Positions 8,842 through 18,153 of a stretch of 64,000 bases of DNA are shown piece by piece. This DNA comes from [Zimmermannella] bifida NBRC 103089 (GTDB lineage: Bacteria; Actinomycetota; Actinomycetes; Actinomycetales; Microbacteriaceae), in the NCBI RefSeq assembly GCF_001570925.1, contig NZ_BCSP01000003.1, positions 186,001-250,000 of the forward strand, in the 5' to 3' direction. A program made the position numbers and the translations under genes. The notes beneath the pieces are model-generated. The model was not told where the DNA came from. It made no database searches and saw only the letters and a list, made by a program, of their open reading frames with translations. How positions within the stretch are numbered: position 1 is the first letter of the stretch; each line of letters begins with the position of its first letter.

Positions 8842-10242
8842 GTGACTCAACGCCTATACGACACTCGCACGCAATCACTCGTCGACTTCGCGCCGCTGCG
8901 CGACGGTGAGGTGTCGATGTATGTCTGCGGTCCGACCGTGCAATCAGGCCCGCACCTCGGTCATCTGCGTTCGGCGTTGGTCTACGACCAGATGCGTCGT
9001 TGGTTTACCTACGAGGGGCTGCGCGTCACCCTGGTTCGCAATGTCACGGACATTGACGACAAGACGCTCGCAAACGCCACCGAACACGAACCCTGGTGGG
9101 CGCTTGCCTACCGCGTCGAGCGTGAGTTCGGTGAGGTGTACGAAGCCCTCCGCATCCTGCCTCCTACGTATGAACCGCGAGCTACGGGTGCGATTCCCGA
9201 AATGCTTGAGCTGATTCAGCGCCTCATCGACCGCGGCCATGCCTACGCAGCCGAAGACGGTACCGGCGATGTCTACTTCGACACCGCAAGCTGGCCCGAA
9301 TACGGTGCCCTCACGCATCAGCGAGTCGCCGATATGGTTGATGCCGCCGACGGTCCCACGCGTTCAAAGCGCAACGCCACAGACTTTGCGCTGTGGAAGG
9401 GGCAAAAGCCCGGTGAGCCGGACTCGGCTGCTTGGAACTCGCCCTGGGGTGCGGGCCGACCCGGCTGGCACATCGAATGCTCGGCAATGTCGACGAAGTA
9501 TCTCGGTACGGCATTCGACATTCACGGTGGCGGTCGCGACCTGCGCTTCCCACATCACGAAAACGAGTTGGCGCAGTCGAGCGCGGCCGGGGATGCGTTT
9601 GCCAGCTACTGGATTCACAACGGTCTCGTTTCGCTTGGCGGCACGAAGATGGCCAAGTCGGTGGGCAACATCATCTCGGCAACCGAACTGGTGCGCACCC
9701 ACCGTCCCATCGTCGTGCGCTACCTGCTCGGAACCGCGCATTACCGCTCCACGGTTGAAGCCGGCGACACCGCCTACGACGAAGCCGCTGCGGCATTCTC
9801 GCGCATCGAAACGTTCTTCGAGCGTGCGGAACGGACGCTTGGTGCGGTTGCTCCCGCATCCGAAGTGCCCGAAGGGTTCGCCGAGCACATGCGCGACGAC
9901 TTTGCGGTGCCGCAAGCGATCGCGATCGTGCACGACACGGTTACCCGCGGCAACCAAGCGCTCGACGCCGGTGATGACGCCGCAGCTCGCACTGCCGTAT
10001 CCGAAGCCCGGGCCATGCTCGACATTCTGGGGCTCGACCCCGTAGCCGATGAATGGGCTGAATCCACCACGAGCGATCTCGAACCCGCGTTGGACGCGCT
10101 GGTGAAGGATCTGCTGCAGCAGCGCGCCACCGCCCGAGCCGACAAGGACTGGGCTGCCGCCGACCGCATCCGTGATGCACTCGCATCCGCCGGAATCACG
10201 ATTGAAGACACCCCACAGGGGTCGCACTGGAGTGTGAACTAG
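8842..10242 (+). CDS. cysS: Cysteine--tRNA ligase
   Basis: Class I aminoacyl-tRNA synthetase of 466 residues that charges tRNA-Cys. It has the zinc ligand Cys29 in YVCGPTV, the HIGH-type motif PHLGH (37-41), further zinc ligands in WHIECSAMS and in HHENELAQS, and the KMSKS-type loop KMAKS (269-273). The C-terminal helical anticodon-binding region follows the DALR domain. The GTG start is placed 6 nt after a TAGACT -10 box in an otherwise empty 160-bp gap, suggesting its own leaderless promoter. The stop is contiguous with the rlmB ATG, so rlmB is co-transcribed. Confidence 0.97.
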   Translation: MTQRLYDTRTQSLVDFAPLRDGEVSMYVCGPTVQSGPHLGHLRSALVYDQMRRWFTYEGLRVTLVRNVTDIDDKTLANATEHEPWWALAYRVEREFGEVYEALRILPPTYEPRATGAIPEMLELIQRLIDRGHAYAAEDGTGDVYFDTASWPEYGALTHQRVADMVDAADGPTRSKRNATDFALWKGQKPGEPDSAAWNSPWGAGRPGWHIECSAMSTKYLGTAFDIHGGGRDLRFPHHENELAQSSAAGDAFASYWIHNGLVSLGGTKMAKSVGNIISATELVRTHRPIVVRYLLGTAHYRSTVEAGDTAYDEAAAAFSRIETFFERAERTLGAVAPASEVPEGFAEHMRDDFAVPQAIAIVHDTVTRGNQALDAGDDAAARTAVSEARAMLDILGLDPVADEWAESTTSDLEPALDALVKDLLQQRATARADKDWAAADRIRDALASAGITIEDTPQGSHWSVN

Positions 10243-11223
10243 ATGAGTAACTCACCCGCACAAAACCGTCCCGGCGCTATTCGCAAGAAGAAAAAGGGCG
10301 CGACGAAGGGGACCGGCGGACACGGACGCAAGGCGCTCGAGGGCCGTGGCCCGACGCCAAAGGCAGAAGACCGCCACTGGGCAAAGCAGCGCCGTCGCCA
10401 GCAGGCGGCAGGCGCGAAGACCCAGCAGCGTCCACAGCAGCGTCGCCGTCCTTCGGGTGCGCAGCCGAGTGATGTCGAGCTGGTAACCGGCCGTAACGCC
10501 GCGCTCGAAGCGCTGCGTGCCGGTATGCCCGCGACCACGGTGTACGTTGCCGCGAACATCGAGCTCGATGACCGCGTTAAGGAGATCATCCAGATCGCGG
10601 CCAAGCGCCAGATTCCGATGCTCGAAATCACGCGCCAAGAAATGGACCGCATGGTGCCGTTTGACTCGGTGCACCAGGGCATCACCATCAAGGTGCCGCC
10701 GTACGAGTACGCCGATCCGATCGAGCTGCTCGAGAAGGTCATCTCGCGAGGTGAAACCCCGCTGTTCATTGCGCTCGACGGCATTACCGACCCGCGCAAC
10801 CTGGGTGCCATTATTCGTTCGGTGGCGGCATTCGGTGGACACGGTGTGATTGTGCCGCAGCGTCGCGCCGCCGGTGTTACCGCTTCGGCATGGCGTACTT
10901 CGGCTGGTGCCGCAGCGCGCCTGCCGGTTGCGCTGGCCACCAACCTCACCAACACGATCAAGCAGCTCAAAGAGCAGGGCATGTTCGTGATCGGGCTCGA
11001 TGGCGACGGCGATGTCGATTTGCCGAACCTCGAGTTGGCAACTTCGCCGCTAGTGGTCGTTGTGGGCTCAGAAGGCAAGGGTATCTCGCGCCTGGTCGCC
11101 GAAAACTGCGATGAGATCGTGTCGATTCCGATCGACGGCGCAACCGAATCGCTGAATGCCGGTATCGCCGCGTCGATTACCTGCTACGAGATCGCCAAGA
11201 TCCGTAACGCTGCCGCGCAGTAG
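10243..11223 (+). CDS. rlmB: 23S rRNA (guanosine-2'-O-)-methyltransferase RlmB
   Basis: A 326-residue SpoU/TrmH-family (SPOUT) methyltransferase predicted to methylate the 2'-O of G2251 in the 23S rRNA P loop. The N-terminal ~75 residues are a Lys/Arg/Gln-rich disordered tail common in actinobacterial homologues. Then come the substrate-binding domain (VTGRNAALEALRAG) and the knotted catalytic domain with ITDPRNLGAIIRS, VGSEGKGISRLV and SLNAGIAASI. The start codon directly abuts the cysS stop. A long terminator hairpin closes the unit. Confidence 0.95.
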   Translation: MSNSPAQNRPGAIRKKKKGATKGTGGHGRKALEGRGPTPKAEDRHWAKQRRRQQAAGAKTQQRPQQRRRPSGAQPSDVELVTGRNAALEALRAGMPATTVYVAANIELDDRVKEIIQIAAKRQIPMLEITRQEMDRMVPFDSVHQGITIKVPPYEYADPIELLEKVISRGETPLFIALDGITDPRNLGAIIRSVAAFGGHGVIVPQRRAAGVTASAWRTSAGAAARLPVALATNLTNTIKQLKEQGMFVIGLDGDGDVDLPNLELATSPLVVVVGSEGKGISRLVAENCDEIVSIPIDGATESLNAGIAASITCYEIAKIRNAAAQ

Positions 11224-11233
11224 CGCATCCGCA

Positions 11234-11290
11234 ACGAACACGAGCCGGGCTGGAGCTGAACGCTTCGACCCGGCTCGTGTTCGTTCGTGC
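11234..11290 (+). terminator. Terminator after rlmB
   Basis: A perfect 16-bp inverted repeat (11234-11249 with 11269-11284) with a 19-nt loop lies 10 bp after the rlmB stop. T content downstream is modest. It ends the cysS-rlmB unit and may also act on the convergent ABC gene. Confidence 0.7.
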
Positions 11291-11404
11291 TGCCCCAGAT
11301 TGGTTCCTGGTCTGTTGCGGCTGTGTGCTGCGATGCATCATTTGCGGCAAGATCGCCGAGAAATGCCCCAAGAACGGCGGTATTGATGAGTCGCGGCACA
11401 CACG

Positions 11405-12415
11405 CTACTTGGCGTCGTCAGTGTGTACGTCGCCGAGCGGGAAACGGTGGATGCGGATGGGGTCGGGCTGCAGGCGGACTCGGTCACCGACCTGTGGGTG
11501 GTTGCGGCCGTCTACGCGAGCGGTCAAGGTAACGGGCTCGCCGGCAATCGTGGCGTTGGTGTGCAAGTAGCCGTCGCTGCCGAGCTCTTCGACGAGCTCG
11601 ACCACGGCATCAATGCCGGTTTCGGTCTCAGCCACGACGCGCAGGTCTTCGGCGCGCACCCCGATGCGTTCGTTGCCCTCGGTCCAGAAGTTCATCGCCG
11701 GGGTACCGATAAAGCTCGCCACGAATTCGTTAGCGGGGGAGTCGTAGAGCTCCTGCGGTGTACCGAGCTGTTGCAGTTTGCCGTCGTTCAGGATGGCGAT
11801 GCGGTGGCCCATGGTCATGGCTTCGGTCTGGTCGTGGGTCACGTACACGGTCGTCGTGCCCAATCGGCGCTGCAGGGATGCGATCTGCGCGCGGGTCTGC
11901 ACGCGCAGTTTTGCGTCGAGGTTCGACAGCGGCTCGTCCATCAAGAACACGCGCGGTTCGCGAACAATGGCGCGGCCCATGGCGACGCGCTGGCGCTGCC
12001 CACCGGAAAGTGCTGACGGGCGGCGTTCCAGCAAGCCATCCAGATCGAGGAGCTTTGCGGCTTCGAGGACTTTGGCTTCGCGCTCGGCCTTCGGCACACC
12101 GCGGGTCTTCAGGCCGAATCCCATGTTCTGAGCCACGGTCATGTGTGGGTAGAGGGCATAGTTCTGGAAAACCATGGCAATGTCGCGGTCCTTGGGTGCC
12201 ACGTTGGTGACATTGTCATCGCCGATCCACACCTCGCCAGAATTGACCGGGTCGAGTCCGGCGAGCATCCGCAGGGTCGTTGTCTTACCGCATCCCGACG
12301 GGCCAACGAGCACCAGGAACTCACCGTCGGCGATCTCGAGGTCGAGCGAATCAACAGCGTTGCGTTCGGCGCCGGGGTAGTGGCGGGTGACGTGCTTAAA
12401 GGAAACTGCGGCCAT
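11405..12415 (-). CDS. Sugar-type ABC transporter ATP-binding protein (UgpC/MsmK/MalK family)
   Basis: A 336-residue ATPase of CUT1-type sugar importers. It shows Walker A GPSGCGKT (38-45), Q-loop VFQNYALYPHMT, signature LSGGQRQRV, Walker B VFLMDEPLSNLD and H-loop VTHDQTEAM. A C-terminal MalK-type OB-fold regulatory domain (residues ~235-336) includes IGVRAEDLRVV. No permease or binding protein is adjacent, which is normal for the shared MsmK-like ATPase of actinobacteria that energises several sugar importers. The ATG at 12415 is preceded by GGTGGG; an in-frame TTG at 12424 is less likely. Confidence 0.93.
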   Translation of the reverse strand: MAAVSFKHVTRHYPGAERNAVDSLDLEIADGEFLVLVGPSGCGKTTTLRMLAGLDPVNSGEVWIGDDNVTNVAPKDRDIAMVFQNYALYPHMTVAQNMGFGLKTRGVPKAEREAKVLEAAKLLDLDGLLERRPSALSGGQRQRVAMGRAIVREPRVFLMDEPLSNLDAKLRVQTRAQIASLQRRLGTTTVYVTHDQTEAMTMGHRIAILNDGKLQQLGTPQELYDSPANEFVASFIGTPAMNFWTEGNERIGVRAEDLRVVAETETGIDAVVELVEELGSDGYLHTNATIAGEPVTLTARVDGRNHPQVGDRVRLQPDPIRIHRFPLGDVHTDDAK

Positions 12416-12507
12416 GCCCACCAATGCTAGTGGGCGCGCATGGATGCGGCAGGCAAGCGGCAGCGTGTGCTGGCAGTTCTCGCATTGTCGCGTAAGATGT
12501 GTTCGTT

Positions 12508-12580
12508 GCCGACTTAGCTCAGCTGGCAGAGCATCTGTCTTGTAAACAGAAGGTCACGAGTTCGATCCTCGTAGTCGGCT
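12508..12580 (+). tRNA. tRNA-Thr(TGT)
   Basis: A full cloverleaf: 7-bp acceptor stem (GCCGACT/AGTCGGC), D-arm with GCTCAGCTGGCAGAGC, anticodon arm with loop CTTGTAA giving anticodon TGT, and T-arm with TTCGATC. No CCA is encoded. A TAAGAT -10 box at 12493-12498 precedes it. The 3' half is duplicated at 14162-14206 as the far boundary of an integrated element. Confidence 0.95.
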
Positions 12581-12584
12581 CTCA
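12549..12584 (+). repeat. Attachment repeat attL (tRNA-Thr 3' end)
   Basis: These 36 bases cover the variable/T-arm and acceptor 3' strand of tRNA-Thr plus CTCA. They recur without mismatch at 14171-14206, 1622 bp downstream, in direct orientation, as expected for integrase-mediated insertion into a tRNA gene. Confidence 0.85.
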
Positions 12585-12601
12585 TAAAAACCCTGGTCAA
12601 C

Positions 12602-12650
12602 CAGCAAAATCGCCCCGCATCTCAACACGAGAACGCGGGGCTTTTTGCTG
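12602..12650 (+). terminator. Terminator after tRNA-Thr
   Basis: GCCCCGC (12612-12618) pairs with GCGGGGC (12635-12641), flanked by AAAA before and TTTTT after, so it can terminate on both strands. It lies inside the element's left end. Confidence 0.75.
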
Positions 12651-13192
12651 GCTGGGGTTATGTTGGGGTTATCAGAACGAAACCCCCACATCGAACGGGT
12701 GGGGATACGCCCCAACAACACCAACCCCCAAGTGCCGCCGGGGAGGTCATTTATTGGTTTGTCAGGTTCTAACGGTTTCGAGATCTCGTACCCGAGGTGC
12801 AGGGGAGTCTTGAGAATCTTCACACCGCGAGCGGCCCACACCCCCGCGGCCCTGGGGACGCTCTCCCCGAGGTTAATGGGGTCGCGCGAATAAGAGGCAC
12901 CCCGTCCTCTCCCCGAAAGGTTTAGGCGAGCACCTACAAGGCGTTCAAGGCGGGCAAAGCTGCCTGTTCGTTGTAGCTCAGTGGGAAACTCTACGCCGGG
13001 GGTATTCGGCCCTATGCGGGGGCGTGCCGCCGGTAAGGGGGAGGGAGGGGAGTGCCCCCAGGGGTTCGAGCTGGCGAAACTTTGAACCCTTCGCGCGCTT
13101 TTTCGTTATTCCCGGCGGTCGTGGTATTCGCAGGATTGGTGAGGTGCCCCACCCTTGCGGTCATGTCCTCATGGATTCCCGGGTTCGTGCCC
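12651..13192. other. Left interior of the element without a recognisable gene
   Basis: No open frame here has a convincing start, codon bias or family resemblance. A tandem GGGGTTAT pair (about 12654-12672) sits close to the attachment repeat and could be an integrase arm site, but this is speculative. A tRNA-like D-arm fragment (GTAGCTCAGTGGG, about 12975) is present without a cloverleaf. The stretch looks like decayed coding DNA. Confidence 0.4.
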
Positions 13193-13198
13193 TAAGAT
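13193..13198 (+). promoter_or_regulatory. -10 box of the toxin-antitoxin module (leaderless type)
   Basis: TAAGAT lies exactly 7 nt before the ATG at 13206. Confidence 0.45.
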
Positions 13199-13205
13199 GG
13201 ACAGC

Positions 13206-13391
13206 ATGACTCACAAGGACGACCGCAAGCGTGAACAAGAGGCAGCGGGGACGAATAGTGCCCGCGTTTCAGTCATGCCTAAACGTGAGCCTACGCCGGT
13301 AAAGGTTGTCACGATCCCACAGGATGCTGCGCTCGCGGCTGCCGCTCGGATCGTCGCCCGTAATACCGAACTGATGCGCCGCCTCGCGTAA
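13206..13391 (+). CDS. Small protein, candidate antitoxin of the Doc-like protein
   Basis: A 61-residue charged protein beginning MTHKDDRKREQEAAG and ending in an Ala-rich helix (AALAAAARIVARNTELMRRLA is its last segment). It has no recognisable Phd or AbrB DNA-binding domain. Its position 2 bp ahead of a Doc-family gene, its small size and the shared promoter suggest it is the antitoxin. That is inference from context only. The frame also contains an ATG at 13197, but 13206 gives the 7-nt spacing to the TAAGAT box seen in other leaderless genes of the window. Confidence 0.6.
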   Translation: MTHKDDRKREQEAAGTNSARVSVMPKREPTPVKVVTIPQDAALAAAARIVARNTELMRRLA

Positions 13392-13393
13392 CC

Positions 13394-13780
13394 GTGTCCT
13401 TTTATTACCTCGACTACGACACGGTTGAGATTATCAACCGGGCGTTTTGTGGTCTTGGCGCAGGTGTAAGAGACCCGGGCGGTGTTCGTGCGGTCTTAGC
13501 CCGTCCACAGTCTGGTTATTCAGGGCAGGAGTTCTTCCCCACGGTCTTCGACAAGGGTGCCGCGTTGCTGCATGGATTCGTTACAACGCAGTACTTTTTT
13601 GACGGAAACAAGCGCACAGGTTTCCTGTCCGCAACGGTGTTCCTTGAATGCAACGGATTCAATTGGGATGGGCCGGATGTTGACGCGGCTGAAGGGTTCT
13701 TATTGAGCGTCGCCGCGGGGTCTGTTGAGGTTGAAGAAGTGGCAGACTGGTTGGCCGCTTGGTGCTCGCCAGCTGAATGA
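13394..13780 (+). CDS. doc: Doc-like Fic-domain protein with altered catalytic motif
   Basis: A 128-residue death-on-curing family protein. The N-terminal part (VEIINRAF, VRDPGGVRAVLARPQ) and the middle (EEFFPTVF-type segment, GAALLHGF) align with Doc toxins, which phosphorylate EF-Tu and stop translation. The core motif reads TQYFFDGNKRTGF; the family norm is HPFxDGNKRT, so the catalytic His is Gln here. The remaining DGNKRT loop is intact. Doc His66 mutants are inactive, so this copy may be inactive, attenuated or mechanistically different. The GTG start follows the small upstream gene by 2 bp. It lies inside the tRNA-Thr-bounded element. Confidence 0.82.
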   Translation: MSFYYLDYDTVEIINRAFCGLGAGVRDPGGVRAVLARPQSGYSGQEFFPTVFDKGAALLHGFVTTQYFFDGNKRTGFLSATVFLECNGFNWDGPDVDAAEGFLLSVAAGSVEVEEVADWLAAWCSPAE

Positions 13781-14170
13781 CGAAATTCCTTGAGCGCGCC
13801 TTTAGCGCTCCGTCCTGCCTAGTCGAGAGCTCCGAACAGCAGTGCCCAGGACGCGTGTGCGTGGGGACTGGATGCCCCAAGGTGGCCTCGGGCATGTCTA
13901 ACGGGTGGCAGCACCGCAACGCCCTGACAGCATGGGCCATTGCGGGCCTGTCGATTGTTAGGCGGCTAGGCGGGCGGCTGCGCTCGCGGAAGTCACCGCT
14001 AGTTGTTCGGGTAGCAGCGGGAACACGGGGTTGCCTGAGGCTATGAGTTCCCACAATTCACGATGCTGTTCGAGCGGGTATTGGTCAGGGGTTCTAACCG
14101 CGGCGTGCGTAATGCTCACCCGTTTACAGATTCCCCAGCCGTCGAGGTATTCGGTTTCTGACTTGTAAAC
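13781..14170. other. Right interior of the element, no supported gene
   Basis: A minus-strand frame (13958-14179, 73 codons, starting inside the right attachment repeat, with VYKSETEYLDGWG near its N-terminus) has a protein-like composition and could be the tail of a gene cut by integration. No start signal or known family was recognised, so it is not annotated as a gene. Confidence 0.35.
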
Positions 14171-14206
14171 GAAGGTCACGAGTTCGATCCTCGTAGTCGG
14201 CTCTCA
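14171..14206 (+). repeat. Attachment repeat attR (tRNA-Thr 3' end copy)
   Basis: Exact copy of 12549-12584. The similarity continues a few bases further left into the anticodon loop region with a 2-nt deletion. The 5' half of the tRNA is absent, so this copy is not a functional tRNA. Confidence 0.85.
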
Positions 14207-14259
14207 ATTCTTGGCTCTACAGTCGCCCGCGACAGGGCTGCCGCAGGTGATCTATGCCG

Positions 14260-14670
14260 CTAACTTGCCTGTGTGTCGGGTGTGAAGGTCAGGCACACTG
14301 AGTTCATGCAATACCGGTTACCGGTTGGCGTGCCGTAGCCGTCGGGGAAAACGTGTCCGAGGTGCGAACCGCATTTCGCGCAGCGTACCTCGACGCGCTT
14401 ACGCCCCACGGTGAAGTCGTCGTGGTACTCGACCGCACCGTCTCGCAGCGGTTCCCAGAAACTCGGCCAACCGCATCCGGCATCGAATTTTGTGGATGCG
14501 GCAAAGAGTTCGTTTCCGCAGGCGCGGCACGCGTAGGTGCCGGGGCGGGCTTCATCGAGCAGCTCGCCGGTAAAGGGGTGTTCGGTGCCAGCTTGGCGGA
14601 GCACCTCGTATTCGAGCGGTCCGAGCAGGTCTCGCCATTCAAGGTCGCTGCGTTGGATTTCGTAGTTCAT
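14260..14670 (-). CDS. msrB: Peptide-methionine (R)-S-oxide reductase MsrB
   Basis: A 136-residue cytosolic repair enzyme that reduces methionine-R-sulfoxide in proteins. It has the structural zinc site formed by two CxxC pairs (Cys48/Cys51 and Cys97/Cys100), the substrate motif GCGWPSFW, GHVFPDGYG, and the catalytic Cys121 in RYCMNSVCLTF. The Cys at position 126 in place of the common Ser is a minor oddity. The resolving cysteine often at the CGWPSF position is also present. The ATG at 14670 gives normal family length; a GGAG lies close upstream. It stands alone immediately beyond the element. Confidence 0.95.
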   Translation of the reverse strand: MNYEIQRSDLEWRDLLGPLEYEVLRQAGTEHPFTGELLDEARPGTYACRACGNELFAASTKFDAGCGWPSFWEPLRDGAVEYHDDFTVGRKRVEVRCAKCGSHLGHVFPDGYGTPTGNRYCMNSVCLTFTPDTQAS

Positions 14671-14937
14671 ATTGGGCTCCGAAGGTCGGGTGCAAGGGAA
14701 GTGGCACGGGAAAGGGAGAGCGCTGCGCCGCAGTCACCACGGCACTACAAATGCTGGCAAGCATACGCGCGCCGCCAGGGGAACCCATAACCAGCCGCGT
14801 ACACTTTCGTCACATAGGGGCCGTTCTTGGCTTTCGGCGGCGGCGCTGATTTCGCTAGCCGACCAGGATGCTTGCGCCCGCGCAACCCGTGTTTGTAACG
14901 CCGCTTGACCCACAGAGAACCCGATTAGGAGGATGCG

Positions 14938-15225
14938 ATGTCGACGCAACTCGACCGCCGTGACCCCGCGCCTTCGCACGGGTTACTCGGGGACGAAGAC
15001 GCGCGCATCCTCGAATTTGAAGAGGAAAACCCTCGGCACACCGTTCACAAAGAGGCAAAGATTCGACGCCAATTTGGATATTCGACTGCCCGTTACTACC
15101 AAATACTCGGTACGCTCGTTGAATCCCCCGCTGCGCTGGTGGCGTATCCGATGCTGATCAACCGACTTCGTCGGATCCGCGACGAGCGGCGCGAGCGGCG
15201 TAACCGTCCGACTTCGGACTACTAA
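14938..15225 (+). CDS. DUF3263 protein
   Basis: A 95-residue actinobacteria-specific small protein. The conserved core ILEFEEENPRH followed by KIRRQFGYSTARYYQILGTL and PMLINRLRRIRDER is the DUF3263 pattern, a helix-turn-helix-like fold of unknown function. It starts with ATG 5 nt after a good AGGAGG. The next gene, a LytR_C protein, begins 18 bp after its stop, an association that is common in actinobacteria and suggests one transcript. The role is unknown; DNA binding is plausible from the basic C-terminal helix. Confidence 0.88.
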   Translation: MSTQLDRRDPAPSHGLLGDEDARILEFEEENPRHTVHKEAKIRRQFGYSTARYYQILGTLVESPAALVAYPMLINRLRRIRDERRERRNRPTSDY

Positions 15226-15243
15226 CCGTCAGAGAGACCAATT

Positions 15244-15822
15244 GTGAAGTACCCCAAGGACCGTTTCGACGACCTTCCCCGCACGCTGCTGCGCCGGGGT
15301 GCGCACCGTGCACCGCGAACCCGACTCTCGAAAATGTGGTCGTGGCTCGTCGCGCTGTGTGCCTTCATGCTGTTGGTCGGTCTTGGCGTGGGCATCATGT
15401 GGATGATCGACAAGCAGGTGCAGTTCATCGCGAACGATGAACCGGCGAAGTCGGAACCCGCAGCCAGTGAAACGGCCGCACCCGAACCGACACCGACGCA
15501 GACCGAGCCAACTGCCACCGTTGACCCCAACGTGACGGTGACCGTATTGAACGGTGTGGGCACCGGTGGTCTGGCCACGGCAGGATCGGAAGCACTGGCC
15601 GGTGCTGGGTTCACGATTGGGAACGTTGCCGACGCTGATTCGTTCGACAACCCAACTTCGAAGGTCGTTATCGCTGACGAAACCGCCCGTGGCGCAGCCA
15701 TGGGTGCCGTTGAAGCGCTCGGCGGCGGTGAGATCGTGGTCGACCCGAATATTGCGCAGCCGGGCGAGATGATCGTCACGATCGGTGCAGATATCGCTGA
15801 TCGACTCCTGGGCGGCGAATAA
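15244..15822 (+). CDS. Membrane-anchored LytR_C domain protein
   Basis: A 192-residue protein starting at GTG. Residues ~35-58 (MWSWLVALCAFMLLVGLGVG) form one membrane anchor after a basic N-terminus. A Pro/Thr/Glu-rich linker comes next, and residues ~100-190 are a LytR C-terminal domain (VTVTVLNGVGTGGLA and VVIADETARGAAMGAVEAL). The domain is predicted to sit outside the membrane. LytR_C domains accompany wall-teichoic-acid or arabinogalactan ligases, but no LCP catalytic domain is present here, so it is an accessory protein of unknown function. It is coupled to the DUF3263 gene. Confidence 0.87.
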   Translation: MKYPKDRFDDLPRTLLRRGAHRAPRTRLSKMWSWLVALCAFMLLVGLGVGIMWMIDKQVQFIANDEPAKSEPAASETAAPEPTPTQTEPTATVDPNVTVTVLNGVGTGGLATAGSEALAGAGFTIGNVADADSFDNPTSKVVIADETARGAAMGAVEALGGGEIVVDPNIAQPGEMIVTIGADIADRLLGGE

Positions 15823-15969
15823 CGCGCATTCGGGTGGCCCTGCCTTGCCGATTCGTTCGGTGAGATGTCGCATGCCCGTTACCCGCCGTACATCCACCGT
15901 GCACGCATCCGCTGCCGATCTTGCATACGTTCGTTTGCGATTACTTGTCTCAACGAAAGTGTGTGCCAC

Positions 15970-16194
15970 ATGTCGACTGGCCAGGTTAAGTGGTTTAACG
16001 CCGAAAAAGGCTTCGGATTCATCACGGTGAATTCCGAGGATGCACCGGGGCAGGACGTGTTCGTCCACTACCGCTCGATCAGCATGCCGGGTTTCCGTAC
16101 CCTCGAAGAGGGACAGCTCGTGTCATTCGATATTGCCGCGAGCGACAAGGGGCCGCAGGCTGAGAACGTGCAGCCCGCTGACGCTGCCAACTAG
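15970..16194 (+). CDS. Cold-shock protein (CspA family)
   Basis: A 74-residue single cold-shock domain. RNP1 is [11 protein letters not shown]2 is DVFVHYRSI, and [13 protein letters not shown] opens the domain. It binds single-stranded RNA/DNA and acts as an RNA chaperone. The frame is open 105 nt upstream, but the ATG at 15970 gives the canonical N-terminus MSTGQVKWF. No clear Shine-Dalgarno is seen, and ~145 bp of non-coding DNA lie upstream, possibly a long leader as is common for csp mRNAs. A strong terminator follows. Confidence 0.95.
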   Translation: MSTGQVKWFNAEKGFGFITVNSEDAPGQDVFVHYRSISMPGFRTLEEGQLVSFDIAASDKGPQAENVQPADAAN

Positions 16195-16216
16195 CTCGCA
16201 TCCACCTACTTGCCCC

Positions 16217-16262
16217 ACCCGCATCCGGAACCTGTTGCTTCCCGGATGCGGGTGATTTTTTG
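16217..16262 (+). terminator. Terminator after the cold-shock gene
   Basis: A perfect 12-bp inverted repeat (16217-16228 with 16242-16253) is followed by GATTTTTTG. Confidence 0.88.
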
Positions 16263-16321
16263 TGTTGCGGTGGGTTGGCTGATCGCCAATGGCGAATCCG
16301 AGCGGGTCGTTGCCCCGCTCA

Positions 16322-16348
16322 CTTGCACTCTCAGGTGTCGAGTGCCAA
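16322..16348 (+). promoter_or_regulatory. CIRCE-like HrcA operator 1
   Basis: CTTGCACTC, 9 bp, then GAGTGCCAA. The two arms fit the CIRCE consensus TTAGCACTC-N9-GAGTGCTAA with a few mismatches. It is the distal of two copies ahead of groEL. Confidence 0.7.
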
Positions 16349-16356
16349 CATTGTCG

Positions 16357-18040
<1,684 letters not shown>

Positions 18041-18092
18041 GACATTCGGTGCAGCGGCAGTGCTCGGCGCTGACCGCTGAACCCAAGTGATT

Positions 18093-18126
18093 GGGGCGGC
18101 AACCACTACGGTTGCCGCCCCTTTTG
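18093..18126 (+). terminator. Terminator after groEL
   Basis: Perfect 12-bp stem (18093-18104 with 18110-18121), 5-nt loop, then TTTTG. Confidence 0.92.
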
Positions 18127-18153
18127 CATATCGCAATGTCATACCCGGCAGGG

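Larger units (their letters stand above)
12549..14206 (+). mobile_element. Small tRNA-Thr-integrated element (remnant or satellite)
   Basis: A 1.6-kb segment bounded by 36-bp direct repeats of the tRNA-Thr 3' end. Inside are a terminator hairpin, about 600 bp with no convincing gene, a two-gene module (61-residue protein and Doc-like protein), and a further ~390 bp with no convincing gene. No integrase, excisionase, replication or transfer gene is present, so it cannot move by itself. It is either a decayed island or a satellite mobilised by an integrase elsewhere. This is seen from the repeats and the gene content; mobility is inference. Confidence 0.75.

Noticed and set aside
12968-13030. 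Possible tRNA at GTAGCTCAGTGGG
   Set aside because: Only a D-arm-like string is present; no acceptor, anticodon or T-arm pairing could be built.
13958-14179. 73-codon minus-strand ORF at the right end of the element
   Set aside because: Its start lies inside the attachment repeat and no ribosome site or family was found; it may be a gene tail cut by integration.
14162-14206. Second tRNA-Thr gene
   Set aside because: Only the 3' part is present; the acceptor 5' strand and D-arm are missing, so it is the attachment-site copy.
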